From Ignelater luminosus (taxonomy: Eukaryota > Arthropoda > Insecta > Coleoptera > Elateridae): a DNA stretch of 64,000 nt. The stretch spans positions 1 to 64,000 of the forward strand of contig VTPC01089669.1 in NCBI GenBank assembly GCA_011009095.1, read 5' to 3'. A program made the translations under genes and the position numbers. Shown one piece after another: positions 11,084 through 23,203 of the stretch. The first letter of the stretch is position 1, and each line of letters starts with the position of its first letter. The notes below the pieces were generated by a model that searched no databases, was not told the origin of the DNA, and worked only from the letters and a program-made list of their open reading frames with translations.

Positions 11084-11303
11084 GGTATGCTAACACTTGT
11101 TTCAAACCATGAATTTCAGTAATTAAGCAGCCGAATTTATTATAAAGTAAAAACATGAATTATTTAGTAAAGAATGATGAAGAAACTCTTTTGATGTGCA
11201 ATACATGAAAGTACTCAGCTCATCTGATTAGTTTGATGTAGTGATTGCAGATTTATATCTAGGTTTCTATAGAATGCATTCTAATCCTTTTAACATTTCT
11301 AAG

Positions 11304-11403
11304 ATACAGAAAATTTAAGACGTATGGAAACATTCAATAGGGAGTAGTAGCAATGTCGAAACGGCTGCCATCTAAATGATGTGCAGATCGAGGTGTTTCT
11401 CAG
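11304..11403 (+). repeat. Array unit L core (last unit)
   Basis: 100 nt between acceptor AACATTTCTAAG and CAG followed by donor GTATGG at 11404. The upstream flank is almost identical to unit K, but the core itself has diverged strongly. The start is exactly 333 bp after unit K. Confidence 0.6.
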
Positions 11404-14400
11404 GTATGGTAAACCTTTTATTTGAAATTGTGTTCTTCTGTAAAAAATTAAATATAAAACTCTAATAGTGGTTGATGTCGGTGATATGTAGGGTATCCCA
11501 TTGAAACTGTCCTCATAGAATTGTCCGCCCTTCATGTAGCAAAAAGAAGTCATACAGTATTTTTTACGGGTCTTATTGTCAGAGATCCCACCCACCGTGT
11601 ATTCTCCACATCTCTGTGGTGCTCGGAGTAGAACATAATTTAGCTTTTCGTAATAGAGGCGTTAGCAATGTTTAAGTCAAACAACGAAACTTATAAAGAA
11701 ATACTATGTGACGTCTTTTACTTACGTTAGGTCAGTTCGAACGGGATCTTCTTTACCAACATTCAAAAGTAAATTTGCATACCAAGATAAATAACAGAGT
11801 TTCAAATTCGTTTCCTTTCTTGAAAGCCTTGTAGAAATAAACGTTTTACTTTAGAGCCTTCAATTAGCTATAACAACAACAAATCACAAAAATCTAACTT
11901 CTTTTAGCTGGTTCATTCTGTAACCCTCGTTAATCAATTTTCCGATATATACGTATTAACTTTTGTTAAATTGAAGTTAATTTAAGTTAGAACAATTTAT
12001 TTTGTGCGAACTTTATTTACAACTTAATTTATTTGCCAAGAAAACCTACGAAAGACTCAGGAACAAATTAATGTTCACTGACATGCAGTTATATTCTTTT
12101 GCGTAAAACAAAGTCACTGTGCTGCAACAACATTTTTGTTTTTGAAATTGAACTCAATGCGGAACTTGAAATATTTCCATTGTGAAGCTTCAGTAGTAAT
12201 GCATTAATGCTTTGAGTTCAAATTATATGAATCTTTTATCAATAGATCACAGAGACAGTAATCATCTTACACTAAAAAATTAATTGCTAAAAGTTATCTA
12301 ATTTACAAAACTTGTATACTTGTTTCTGTTGCAGCGTTCTTGAGTACAAAAAATATACAAACAAGTGTTATGTTAATATTGATAGGTATCAACACAGACT
12401 TCGATTTTGTTGTAAGCAGTAAAATAAACGTTATTTGTAAGGCCTTATTGTAGACAATTTCAGAGTTTGTAATGTAAACAATGCGAGGATATTCTGAGAT
12501 AATGGATTTTTGAGAAACTATTGTGTCAATTTCAATTAAGATTGGGTGGTGTTTGAACACCTCTGTACTTTGTATATTGAACTGGGAATTTAGCACCAAC
12601 CCATACTAAATCTAAGCAATTACATGGTATATGTTTAACACCGATTTTTTGCACCTGCCCCTTGAGTTAAACAAAAGCCAACTATAGGATGATGTCGATG
12701 CAGGTCGTCTTATCTGTAGAAAAACGAAGCAAATGTGCTTCATATACCTGTAGTTAATTACTTATTAGGTTTATTATAAATTAGCCTCTTAGAAGTCCAT
12801 GTACGTAGCAAGCTTAGAATATGTAGCATAGAATTTCAATTCATATTCTGGCCAGTTTGTGCAGATTGCTGCCATATTGAGTTCAAGATAAACAAGTTAT
12901 ACTGTATTCAATAAACTAAAATTCTAAATTACATCTGGAAAGAGTTTAGAATGTACAGTTTGACTCGAAAGCTATGCGTCCCACCAAAAGATGCAAGAGA
13001 CATTACTTTCGCCGTTAAATTGATTCTAGATTCCTTTAGATGAAAAATGCAATTTTTTCAGTCTTTATGTTCTTTCAAGGTTTCCGCCTTTGATGGAAGT
13101 GTCGACTACAAAATCTTTTAGTAAATATCATTCAGAGAACTTCGTTTCAATATTTCTAGTTGTATATATGTAAGGTTTATAAATACCCTAATTTAATTAT
13201 GTGAATATTTTGGTTTAAAATTAAACTTTTTTGATAGTTCGAATTTTATTTACTAAATTGAGAAACGTCAAATCGACGATGGCTTCATACTTGCTAGATC
13301 TTTGATCACATGATATTACACGAAACTTTACGGCATCAAACCAAAATAAAAAGACGAGTATACATATAACAACAGACTTCGAGCAGCCTTTAATAAGCAT
13401 GCACTATACCATACTATATGTACGCTACCACGTAGATATCAATACGTCGATAAAATTTAATATCCATGAAAACATGTAGGGATGTAGGTTCAAAATGGAA
13501 TCGAGCATTCCCTCTATTATCAGTTCGTAGATATTAAATTTTAAGAACTGAGTGCTGAAACGACTGTAGTTGTAAAGACGTGGTGCAGATATGCCGAAGA
13601 AGCAAATGCATAATTTTCTTTACCGAGTAAAAAAATTTAACCAAGGGTACATAATTCAAATTCCAACGCTTACAAAGAAGGAGTAGATTTTATTTTTCCT
13701 ATCGCGTTGGAAATTTAAAGTCGAAAACCTAAGTAAAAAGGATTGTTTTTATTTAAAGGGGAAAGAAAAAAGAAGTTATAAAAACGTGTCAAATGCAAGA
13801 AAAATCGAAGAAAAAATAAATTTGAAAACGCTCGATTTAGCAGGTAATTTTAAAACGCTGACAAATTCAGTTTTAATGTATTTACTACTTCCTTTTAATT
13901 CTCGCGTCATTTAACCCGAGATTTATAATTATACCAGATATAACATTACATTTTTTCGACTGCTGTAAGGAGAAGTAGACATATTTTAAAAATGAAATGC
14001 TTGAATTCTGCATTAGAGCTTTGTACACAAAGATGTAATTATCGGCTTGAAGGCATTTTTAAGCGCGTAGAGTTGTTAAGCGTTCAGATTTTCCGACATT
14101 TTCCTTGTTGAAAACAAATAATGTTCCTTTGTTTGAATTCGTTATTATGTAGAATAATAACAATAGCCTTTTTGCAAGAATAGAAATTCCATTTTAGAAA
14201 TGTTATTATTTATCTCTAATTCAAATCCTTTCGAATATACTCACTTTTGTCCGTTTAATTTTTCATTTGACAGGATTTCATTTAGGTATATCAAAAGATT
14301 AGGATTTTTAATTAAAATCATTTTTCCTTTAATAACTTGCCTCGAAAGAAAATTAATAACCCTAGGTAACAATTATAATAATTTAATATCAGTCAATAAT

Positions 14401-15120
14401 TCAAATGAAAGATGCGTCTATTGAATTGAAAGTTAAAATGAATTCTAGACATTCTTAAGGAGTATTCAAATTAAGCCAACATCATCGTATTCCGTTAAAA
14501 CGTAACAGCCATGTTCTTTCGAACTAAATTCCACTTAAAGCATTGATTGCTCCTTTTCACTGTTAACTAACGGTTTTGTCTCTTTTGTTTTACATTTTAA
14601 GATGTAATTTAACTTTAATCTTCTATGCAATAAAATGTATAAAACATTGTTATGTTTATTATTTTTGGGGAATTTCAGTTTTTAATTTTCAAATACCGAA
14701 ACTGAAACTAGTAATGCTTAAAAAAAACAATTAAGGCAATTTCTTTATAACATTGTACCCATAGCATATGTATGTTATTACTGCTAGTAAGGGCTTTTAT
14801 TTATAATAGCAAATTACAGAATTTATTGGTAGGTGGTTCAAGTGGTTGGTTAAATCATTGTATAAATTGTAAAAATGACGTACAGTCTTCTTTAAATGTT
14901 ACCCAACGGAGATGCATTGATTACAGTTCGAAAGTTATGAAACACAAATTATCTTTATTATAAATGCCTTCCCTGTTTGGATATAAGGTACAGCTACTGC
15001 TAAAGCACATTGTAACACCAACGAAAGAAAACTGAAAAAATCAGAATCTCAATGGCTAAAATATTTCTTCGCAAGACTAATATTTAAGAAAAATTAAACA
15101 ATTATAATCAACAACATCCA
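11404..15120. other. Non-coding stretch, 3.7 kb
   Basis: No gene is supported. No further array unit was found after L. A minus-strand frame at 12303-12599 (98 codons) contains a phrase (FKHHPILIEIDT) faintly like the end of a LINE endonuclease, but other motifs are missing. A + strand frame at 14200-14424 is low-complexity and AT-driven. A segment at 11,500-11,630 has higher GC than its surroundings but no recognisable product. Confidence 0.4.
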
Positions 15121-15595
15121 TATACAGGGTGTTTGGTATTCTGGCGACCCTATAGTTCTTTTTGTACCTACTCAACTTCAGTTTTCTCAGTTATAGTATG
15201 TATATGGAAATTTAGACTTTTGCTTTCTCTATTCTTGTCATTTTTGTCTAGGTCCAACGGTAAAAAATTAGTTTTTATTTTTTAAGTTTGTTTCCCTACA
15301 GATTTTTTTACCAACAGAAACCGTAGTAGGCTAATTTAAAAATAATTTATTCAAACCAATATTCAGTTAAACAATAGACTAATAAACTAATTTTTAATTA
15401 AATGCTCCAAATGATTTGCTTCGGAAAAATGACTAAAATAAAATAATAAAGAATGTAAATCTCTGAATCAAGAAGTATTTTTGACCTTAAAAGCAAAAAT
15501 CAATTAAATTAGTAATTTATAGTAAACACTAATAGAGCATTTTCCGCGGTCAACAAGAAATTGCCCAATAAAACTTGTAGACCACGCCCTGTATA
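15121..15595. mobile_element. Putative MITE with TATACAGGGYGT ends
   Basis: Left end TATACAGGGTGT (15121-15132) and right end ACGCCCTGTATA (15584-15595) are inverted repeats with one mismatch in 12. The 475-bp interior is AT-rich with no ORF. TATA at both edges could be part of the terminus or a target duplication. The same 12-mer occurs, inverted, at 39,031-39,042. Similarity of the ends does not extend clearly beyond 12 bp, so the call is moderate. Confidence 0.5.
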
Positions 15596-17517
15596 AATTA
15601 GCTGGCTATAAACATCACTACCAATTTCCTCGATAACATTATCTGACAGTATTTTGAGATTATTACTGACGTACTCACGGTAAATTATTTTGCATCATAA
15701 AATTACAACCTAATTCAAGATTTTATATCATACTCTTTTTCGCATTATACCTTCATTAACCTTTTAATGGTGTGCAAGAAACCACAGGTATTTGTAAGAA
15801 CGCCGTAATCCTCTGTCAATGTCGGTTACTTTAAGCTGCAATAAAGTCGAGCAATAAAACTGTGATGATTTTATTGGCAATAAAATGCAGACTAACTAAA
15901 CTGCTTCTAGTTGATTTTGTTATATAACAAATCATACACAGAAGCTCTCAGATGCAAGTCTTGTAGAATACATTTTCTTGTTATTATTGTAATCATGCTA
16001 TTTGTGAACGAAAGATGAAAGGAAAATCTAAAGCCAAGAAAACTGCTTTCTCCTAAGCAGAACATTTTATTTTCTTTCTTGTTTTTGGTAAAAAAATATC
16101 AAAATCTATTTTTCTACTCCTGGTTAATTGCTGATTACAACATATTGTTACAATCAGCTATCAAGCGGGATTATTATCAAATTAAAAAGGAAAGCACTAT
16201 GCATGTACAGTTAAAGCTAACTCAAAAAGGTAGAGATACAACTTTTCTAAGTAATATTTTTTGATATTTCTGCAAGTAACCACGCTATTCTCTGTCCGCA
16301 GATCGTTGGAACACCTTGCATACAGGATGAGTTTAGAAGACATAGCAAATTCGATTGGTAATCTTAGGGGTTGAAAAAAGTCGATTTAACCCAACATATC
16401 CTACACCTACATACAAAAATGTTCCTTACGGAGATACAGTTTCCTAAATTGGAAAGCTTGGAATCGTAAATACTTTAATAATTTCTGACACGTGCAATTT
16501 TGATACAGAAGACAATTGTTTTGCTTTATAAACTTATTAACAAGGGACGTTGAACTTAGAGAAATTACAGAAATGAAATTAGAGACAAAATGAATACATT
16601 TAAATGGAATTATAAAACAGTTTTTTTTATTAATTTTTGTAGAGCTAAGTTGACCTCCTTTACAATTAATTCCAGTCATTAACTGAGTTTGAGCTACGTT
16701 TTTTAAATTCACTCTGTATAATAAAGAAGGACCACATTTAATAAGAATGCACATACTTGCAGGTTTCCACGTTAAAGCAAATTTCGGAGTTGCTTTTTTC
16801 CTAAATTTGTGTTTAAAAATAACTCGTAACTTTAAATGACTTTGCGATAATTTAGATAAATCTACAGTACAAAGACACAGAAAAAGGGAAAAGGAGCTCT
16901 TTTCTTTATGAAATTTCCCCCATTTTTCCTTGAATCACGTATTAGCTCTAATTTGATGTTACGTATCAGCAGCTTATGTTCGCTACTTGTCATGTTAATT
17001 TAAGAACCTTAATAAGAAAAGAAATGTTTACAAGATTACTTCCTTACTCAATGTATCTTTTTAAATATAATACTGTATACGATCTGGAATAAATTTCATA
17101 TAAAGGATAATCAATTTAACCCTCCATTCAACGGGTAACGGGTTGGATCTTATAAACCCTGATATAATATGAATTCTTGCTGTAACTTTTAAACATTTTC
17201 ATATTACATTCTGTTGTTTTTCTATACTTTTCGAAAGTTAAAAAACGCATTTCTGCATTATTGCTTGTATTTTGTAATTTTCAGATTAGCAATAAAGCTC
17301 TGAATTAGCCATGCAGTTTTGACCTGTAGGTTTCAGCTATACATTCTGGTAGAGTGTTTCAATTGTTTTTGTAATTTATATGTATATTCAATTTCTAATT
17401 AAAATATTTCCAAATACTTGATGTTTGTAGTTGTAGTCACTTGTGTTATTTAAGGTAAATAAATGCAATTGTTTTGTTAATACTTTTGATGTTTTATTGT
17501 TCTTTGCCATATTATAG
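15596..17517. other. Non-coding stretch, 1.9 kb
   Basis: AT-rich sequence with no recognisable gene. The minus frame 16407-16754 (115 codons) shows no family signature and an amino-acid mix expected from AT-rich DNA. Confidence 0.4.
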
Positions 17518-17559
17518 CGTTACAGGAAATAAGTTAAAATGAGCAGAAAAATCACACAG
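17518..17559 (+). other. Candidate short 5' coding exon
   Basis: A T-rich tract (TTTTATTGTTCTTTGCC) leads to AG at 17517, with an alternative AG at 17525. The exon ends CACAG at 17559 before a consensus donor GTAAGT. Inside is AAAATG at 17536-17541, opening M-S-R-K-I-T-Q in phase 0. This would be the first coding exon of a + strand gene with upstream non-coding exons. It is short, so chance is a real alternative. It lies downstream of the exon-like array on the same strand. Confidence 0.3.
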
Positions 17560-19322
17560 GTAAGTCCGTGGCCATCTATACTTTCTAAATTCTTTAAGTG
17601 ATATTGCAGTCTAGTGTGAATACAAAGAGATTTCCAAGATTTTTAGTATCCGATTTAAAGTTTTCTTTGTAGCTGAAACATACTTGGTATGTCGTTAGGT
17701 AAGGCAGTCAAATATTATTCTTGTATTTTCCCTATAATGGAGTTATTTTCGTCACACGTATTACATCTACCTTGTTTATTCTATTAGAAAATCATTCAAT
17801 TGTCTTTCCATAAAGTATCTTTTATGTAATGAAATAACAAAAAAAATGAATTAAATTAACTCATTTCCATAGAGTCTAATGTAAAAAATATAGCTATAAT
17901 TCACTACTTTCTAAATAGCTGACAATCTCCATCAAGATAAAACAGAACTACATGTTAAATTAACTCGATGGCGTAAATTACATCAAAATCAATGAGAAAT
18001 ACCTTGAGAAGGTGGATTAGCGTAATTACTATTTAATGGAGAGATAAATTGGAGATCAATTCTAGTCAGATTTCGTGCTTCAAAATGAAATCAACTCCCC
18101 CTGAACAAAACGTAATCTATTCATAAAGAGGAAATGACGTACTTTGTTTCTCTTTTTTTTTTTAAATCGAGATAAGAATTTAGGAAATTGTTTAATGTTT
18201 AATTCAAAGCAATACGAAGTATAGTATGTAATTATAGGTTATACAAAATTAGGTGTACCTATGTTTGAGAATGCTTTAAATTATGTGTAAACAAAACGAG
18301 ACTTCACAGCTACACTAGAATTTATTTCTCTAACAATAAAAGTTGCCAGAGTTGTGTAAATAATACAATCAATAAATTGTGAAAACTACAAAGTATGAGA
18401 ATTAGTCTCCAAAAAGAAAATATGCTTTTAACTGACCTGAATATAACAGTATTCTATTTAAACCAACAAATTAATAGTAGTTAACATGGTTTTGTATTCG
18501 AATGACCTTTTTTTTGTAGGCTGTTCGTGTATAGTTCTCAGAGCAAAAAACTAGTTTTTTACTTTTTAAAAAGAAAGTTTTACTTACCTACCTAATTTAT
18601 TAATTATTATTAGCTAAAAACTTTTCTTAAGTTTTGGCAAGAATCGCTGCTCGATTAAGTTTTGTATTTGTTTTTTTTTCTCAATCTGAAACTATAAAAT
18701 TGGTAGGTAAATTAAAGATCACTTTATTGTTTTCAGTTTTTAATTGATTGATGCTTTTAGGCATTTTGATTATGATAAACCACATAATGAAATGTTATTG
18801 ACTTATTGTACTTGTATCTATAATGATAAGAGTTTAAAGATGCACACACGAAATAATTCAACAGGTGAATAAATAGTTAATGTTGAAAAACTGCTACGCA
18901 CGTGAAAATTCTCTTGCAAAAAAGAAATTTGTAAATTTGATGTACAAATTTGATAATTCTACACTAGATAATATTTTTTGATTTATTTTATAGCCGGGAT
19001 TATTTTATTTAAATTCTTATTGTTTTTTAGAATACATATACAGGAAGTAGGTATGTCACAACCTGAAAACCAGTCGGTTTCTATGTACTACATGGGTAGA
19101 TAAAGTAACAGAACTGTCACACTCGGACATAAAAGGATGTTGGAAATAAAATATTAATACCGAGCAACTTGTTTATTCTACTAATTAATAGTAATTATGA
19201 CAAATAATAATAAAATGTTTATCTTCTTGTTTTTATTATGAATCAGGTTAATTAGTCAACATATTTTTCTCACTAAATTTAAATACCTAACTAAAATAGA
19301 TTGATGAAAACATTCCCTAAAG
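17560..19322. other. Non-coding stretch, intron-like
   Basis: AT-rich DNA without frames longer than about 60 codons and without recognisable repeats. If the exon at 17.5 kb is real this is intron. Confidence 0.4.
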
Positions 19323-19392
19323 CCGACTCCACACGACATGGTATACGTTGGCCTATATTAGCTCTTACGTATTTGAATTAGAAAATGCTTAG

Positions 19393-19528
19393 GCTCGAAT
19401 AACTATTGAAATCTAAACTTTCACAAAATTAAAAAGTCAATTAAAAGTAATTCACTTATTACAACTAAGACAGTAAATGACATTATCCTATTAGATACAT
19501 ATAATAATCGCCATACGTAGCAACATCT
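19393..19528 (+). repeat. Left copy of subterminal direct repeat
   Basis: Shares CGAATAACT, TTGAAAT, ACAAAATT, AAAAGT, GACATTATCCTA and GCAACAT, in that order, with 23026-23203. Copies are same-oriented and differ by insertions. Confidence 0.5.
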
Positions 19529-19540
19529 AACACCACGGCC

Positions 19541-19557
19541 TCCCGCCTTCGGCGGGA
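19541..19557. repeat. Short perfect GC-rich hairpin
   Basis: TCCCGCC, loop TTC, GGCGGGA: a 7-bp stem that stands out in very AT-rich DNA inside the transposon. It could be a structural part of the element. Confidence 0.6.
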
Positions 19558-20179
19558 ATTTAACAATTGACTTGACTTGACACCATTGCTGACGACGACG
19601 TACAGAAAACTTTTAGTACTACTAGGTTTCTTTAAATTCTTCTGTTTCGTCTAAACTTCTTTTGTAATAAATTATTTCAACCTGTTTTGTATATTCCAGC
19701 CATTTACATTTTTGAAATTTAAACCCTTTTCATAAAACTCTTCTTGGCCTAACTTAACCACAGTAGTATTTAGCCATGGAAATGGGATATTTCCATACCA
19801 GTCTTTTTTTCTGCTTTTTAATTAGGAAATGATCAACATCACATTTCGTATGTGAATACCCCATTGTCATGAACTTATGGTTTATTTCTTATAGTGAAGC
19901 AAATTTCATAACTATAAGAAACATCACTGCGACATGGGTATTTTTATTCTGACTACCACATGTATCAGAATAAAAAGTAATTTTTTTTAACTACTGTTGG
20001 TAAACTCATTATTTCTTTAAAACGGCATGATGCAATCTTATTTGTAACTTGCATTGCAGTCAATTCGTGCCACAAATAGCAGGATGGTGAACCAGACATA
20101 CCATTGCGTATCGTTAAATTATAAGTCCGCTATTTGTGTTTGGAAAAGGATATTGTTGTCTCCAAAAATGGGGTTGGTA

Positions 20180-21568
20180 GATTAATTAAAAGATTCATCA
20201 TTTTTGGCAAAATCCTTATTCTTATTTTTGGAAAGATAAGCATCTTCAGCTTCTTCTGACCTTATTTTATCTTTTTCAATTGGATCATTACAGATTTCGA
20301 GTTGCATTTTTAGAACATCACATTTGTGACATGTATCTGTTTCTATTTCTGAATTTTTAAAGCTGATCTTTTTTTCCAACGGGATCAGGGATTGTTTCGC
20401 AGAACAGCTGATAAAAGATTCAAATCTGATAGTAAATATTGTTTATCATTTACACGTCTCGTGTTATGATTTTCATATTTAGGGAAAGAATTTATATGGT
20501 TTTGCACTTCCAATAATTTTTGAGTAGGTATTTAGTTTGGAGTCTCATGTTAATCATGTTCATCCGGTTTAACAATCCCTGATTTGTTGAAACTTTTTTT
20601 TGACAATGTGTTTGTAATACATTTGTTTGATTCGTCTATTGTTGCTTGGAAGTAACTTGCTCGTCAATTTAGAAATTATATTGATAAGTAACATTTTATT
20701 CTTTTAAATTGTCTTTATTTCTTATGCATAAGGTGCAAATTTCTCTTTGTGTTATCCTTTCTCCTACATAACTACCCATTCTGTCATGGCTACCTAAAAC
20801 CCAATATTCAGAAAAAATTATCTCTTAGTTCTTCTGTTAACCATCCACTACATTTCAATCTGTATTTTGTCAATTTTCTTTGCACTTTCCCTTTGGCGGT
20901 AACATATTCTTGGTGCGTTTGACGTTTTATTTTCTTTTCTTCTAGCTTGTGGTTTAAGCAGTTTTCTTTCTACCGATCTCTTCTCTACTTTCATACCTTT
21001 TTTCTTCCTTTGTTACGTATCCAGGTTGTTCTTCATCCTTTGCTAATTCTTCGTTTTGATTTTTATCTGTTATATCTTGACTTACCATCTCTTGCAAAAT
21101 ATTTTGGCTAGATTCCTTGTTAGTATTCTTTGGTTTTCTAGCTTTCCTTATATTGTTATTATCTTGAAAAATTCTATCTTTTTTGACTCAATTTTTTTTA
21201 AATTGTTTTTTTCTTTCCTAAGTTACTATCAGTTTCAATGTCGCTTTCAGAAATATTTATATCTAATGTTTCATAAGCAGGATCTGCATCGTCGAAGTAA
21301 TTCTCATCATTTGATGTCGAAGACTGTGGTTCTTCAAAAATTACCATTTATTAGTAAAAAAAAAACTAGCCTTTAGAGCAGAATTATATGCATAAAATCA
21401 TTTTGTAATCTATCTTTCTACTTGCATAACTGATATTTGTTTTACAAAAGTTAAATTTAACATATCTAACCTCAGAATTTTCATTTAACATCAACTACTT
21501 GAAATATGCTTACCGTCAGCAACGCTGAATTCACACAAGGCTAGTATTCGTCGCGATTGATCTCCCAT
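20180..21568 (-). pseudogene. Broken two-exon transposon-encoded gene (CxxC family)
   Basis: Exon 1 (21568-21514) starts M-G-D-Q-S-R-R-I-L-A-L-C and ends in phase 1 at GCTGACG before donor GTAAGC. After an AT-rich intron of about 150-190 bp, minus-strand coding resumes near 21,370 with an acidic stretch (DDADPAYETLDINISESD). It continues through several frameshifts and stops to blocks resembling FFxEYWVLGSHD, INSFPKYENHNTRRVND and CHKCDVLKMQLEIC (20,182-20,500). The order of blocks and the C-x2-C helix segment match a repetitive invertebrate family I know only as uncharacterised transposon-like proteins. It is probably the transposase or accessory protein of the surrounding element. It is clearly dead and its C-terminal part is missing. 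Confidence 0.55.
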
Positions 21569-22689
21569 TATCACTGTTTACCAGCTGTACAACACACTTT
21601 AAAAATTACAATAAAAACACCCAGTTTAGTATCAAACATTACTCGTCGTGCTTTGGTCAAAGAGACTTATGTCTCAATAAAAATATAAACAATTAGGTTT
21701 AAGTCAACTAAAGTCTTTTCGATCAGATGGTTATAAAGGAGATGTCCACTTACTTTTTTTGCCCGTCAAATGTCATCATATACCTTATCTACAGATAGCT
21801 ACAGAAGCCTTTATTATCAACATTGACTTACGCCGGATTTACCAAACGAAACTATAAAAAGTTTTATTTATTTCAGTCAATTTGCCAATTTTTTGACTTC
21901 AAAGGATACATTGAAATCTCAAGGGATGCATGGGAATTTTACGGGATTGGAATCTCATGGGATGCAGCAGGATGCATGCAATTTAGCACGATACCCCCAA
22001 ATAAGGAATAACTATTTATCTACGGACTAGTGAAACCTAACAAACTTCGAAACGATCAACTGGTAGGTTCTGATTTTAACTTCTGAAAAATTGTTTTGTT
22101 TGCTAGATACCGGTTACAATCTGATAGTTTTTCAATACCGATAACTAAACCTAATTGTCTAACCATTCAAGGTCTAACGGTTCATGATTACCATTTACTA
22201 AATAATAATTTCAATATTCTGTAACATTGTTAGATTGAACCCTAACTGTCACAAAACCATTTACTTTTGATCAATTTTTGTAATATGAAATTAAACATAC
22301 ATACAACATACCTGGTATGCATTTCAGTTTTTTGCAATTTACGTTTGAAGAAATTTTTTAGAGATGTCTTTTATGTGAACATCTCTCTTGAAGGTGCAAG
22401 CTATAGTAACATGATTCTGGCCACATCTATATCATTTTCTAATTTTTGCAGATTTATTAATTATTATACAAAATTGATTTTGAATTGCCTAAAGTTTGTA
22501 TCTTACCAACATTAGGCCTTTATTAGGTAGTCCCATACCAAATGCTATATCAACTACTAGATCTAAAGTTAATTTAAGAATTTCCAACAATCGATTGGTT
22601 AAAATAGTTTTTAAATAATTGCCGAAATTGCAATGAATTAACAATTTTTGTAAATTTATCAAAAATTCCTTTGTTTTCTATTCATTTAT

Positions 22690-22960
22690 TCGGATTGTCT
22701 GACGCTATTACTGCATGTAATGCAGCATATAATTGACCTATAATTCTTTTAGCATGTTGAAGACTTGAAAAACAGTTTTTAATCGTTTTATCCAGCGATT
22801 GCATTGATTTTGCGAACTGTCAGACATTTCAATATACAACCGTATAATTTGCATTAACCATTCCATTTGCTGCTGTATGAAATATAGATGTACCTACAAT
22901 TCCTTCCACTTGTAGCTCTGTATTAGATGCCGTACTTTCTGATGGTTTCTTTTGCTTTCA
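22690..22960 (-). pseudogene. Second coding relic inside the transposon
   Basis: One minus-strand frame reads TELQVEGIVGTSIFHTAANG and, after a stop, a helical stretch with DKTIKNCFSSLQHAKRII and LYAALHAVIASD. The amphipathic pattern suggests former coding sequence. It may be a second ORF of the element. I do not recognise the family. Confidence 0.3.
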
Positions 22961-23025
22961 TATACTTGACGAACAAAAATACCGCATTGTCAGAATCTAT
23001 GGCATTTGAGTAATAAAAAGCTTTG

Positions 23026-23203
23026 GCCCGAATAACTTTATTGAAATACAGATTTTTACAAAATTGAAAAGTTAAAAGGACATAAATACAAATTTTCATT
23101 TTTTTTTGTTTTTCAACTGAGAAAATACGTATATCACATTACGACATTATCCTACTAGACACATGTAAGAATTGAATGCGATCATCAGACAAAGCAACAT
23201 GTA
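23026..23203 (+). repeat. Right copy of subterminal direct repeat
   Basis: Partner of 19393-19528, longer because of a T-rich insertion in the middle. It lies about 200 bp inside the right terminal inverted repeat. Confidence 0.5.

Larger units (their letters stand above)
1..11403 (+). repeat. Diverged tandem array of exon-like units A-L
   Basis: At least twelve related units lie in the same orientation. Each has a block resembling TCTGATTTGTTTRGTG, then (80-92 nt downstream in eleven units, about 54 nt in unit B) an acceptor-like AG after a T-rich stretch, then a core whose best conserved parts resemble AAGCGTTGAGA near the start and GAGGCACGGAT near the end, and in most units a GTA donor-like site. 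Core starts H to L are 9987, 10305, 10638, 10971 and 11304, so three consecutive intervals are exactly 333 bp. Older units A-G are more diverged and separated by LINE insertions. No shared reading frame survives. Best reading: duplicated non-coding exons of a + strand transcript. A plain satellite with chance splice-like sites remains possible. Confidence 0.7.

Noticed and set aside
14200-14424. 74-codon + frame with hydrophobic start
   Set aside because: Composition is what AT-rich random DNA gives; no motif, splice context or conservation evidence.
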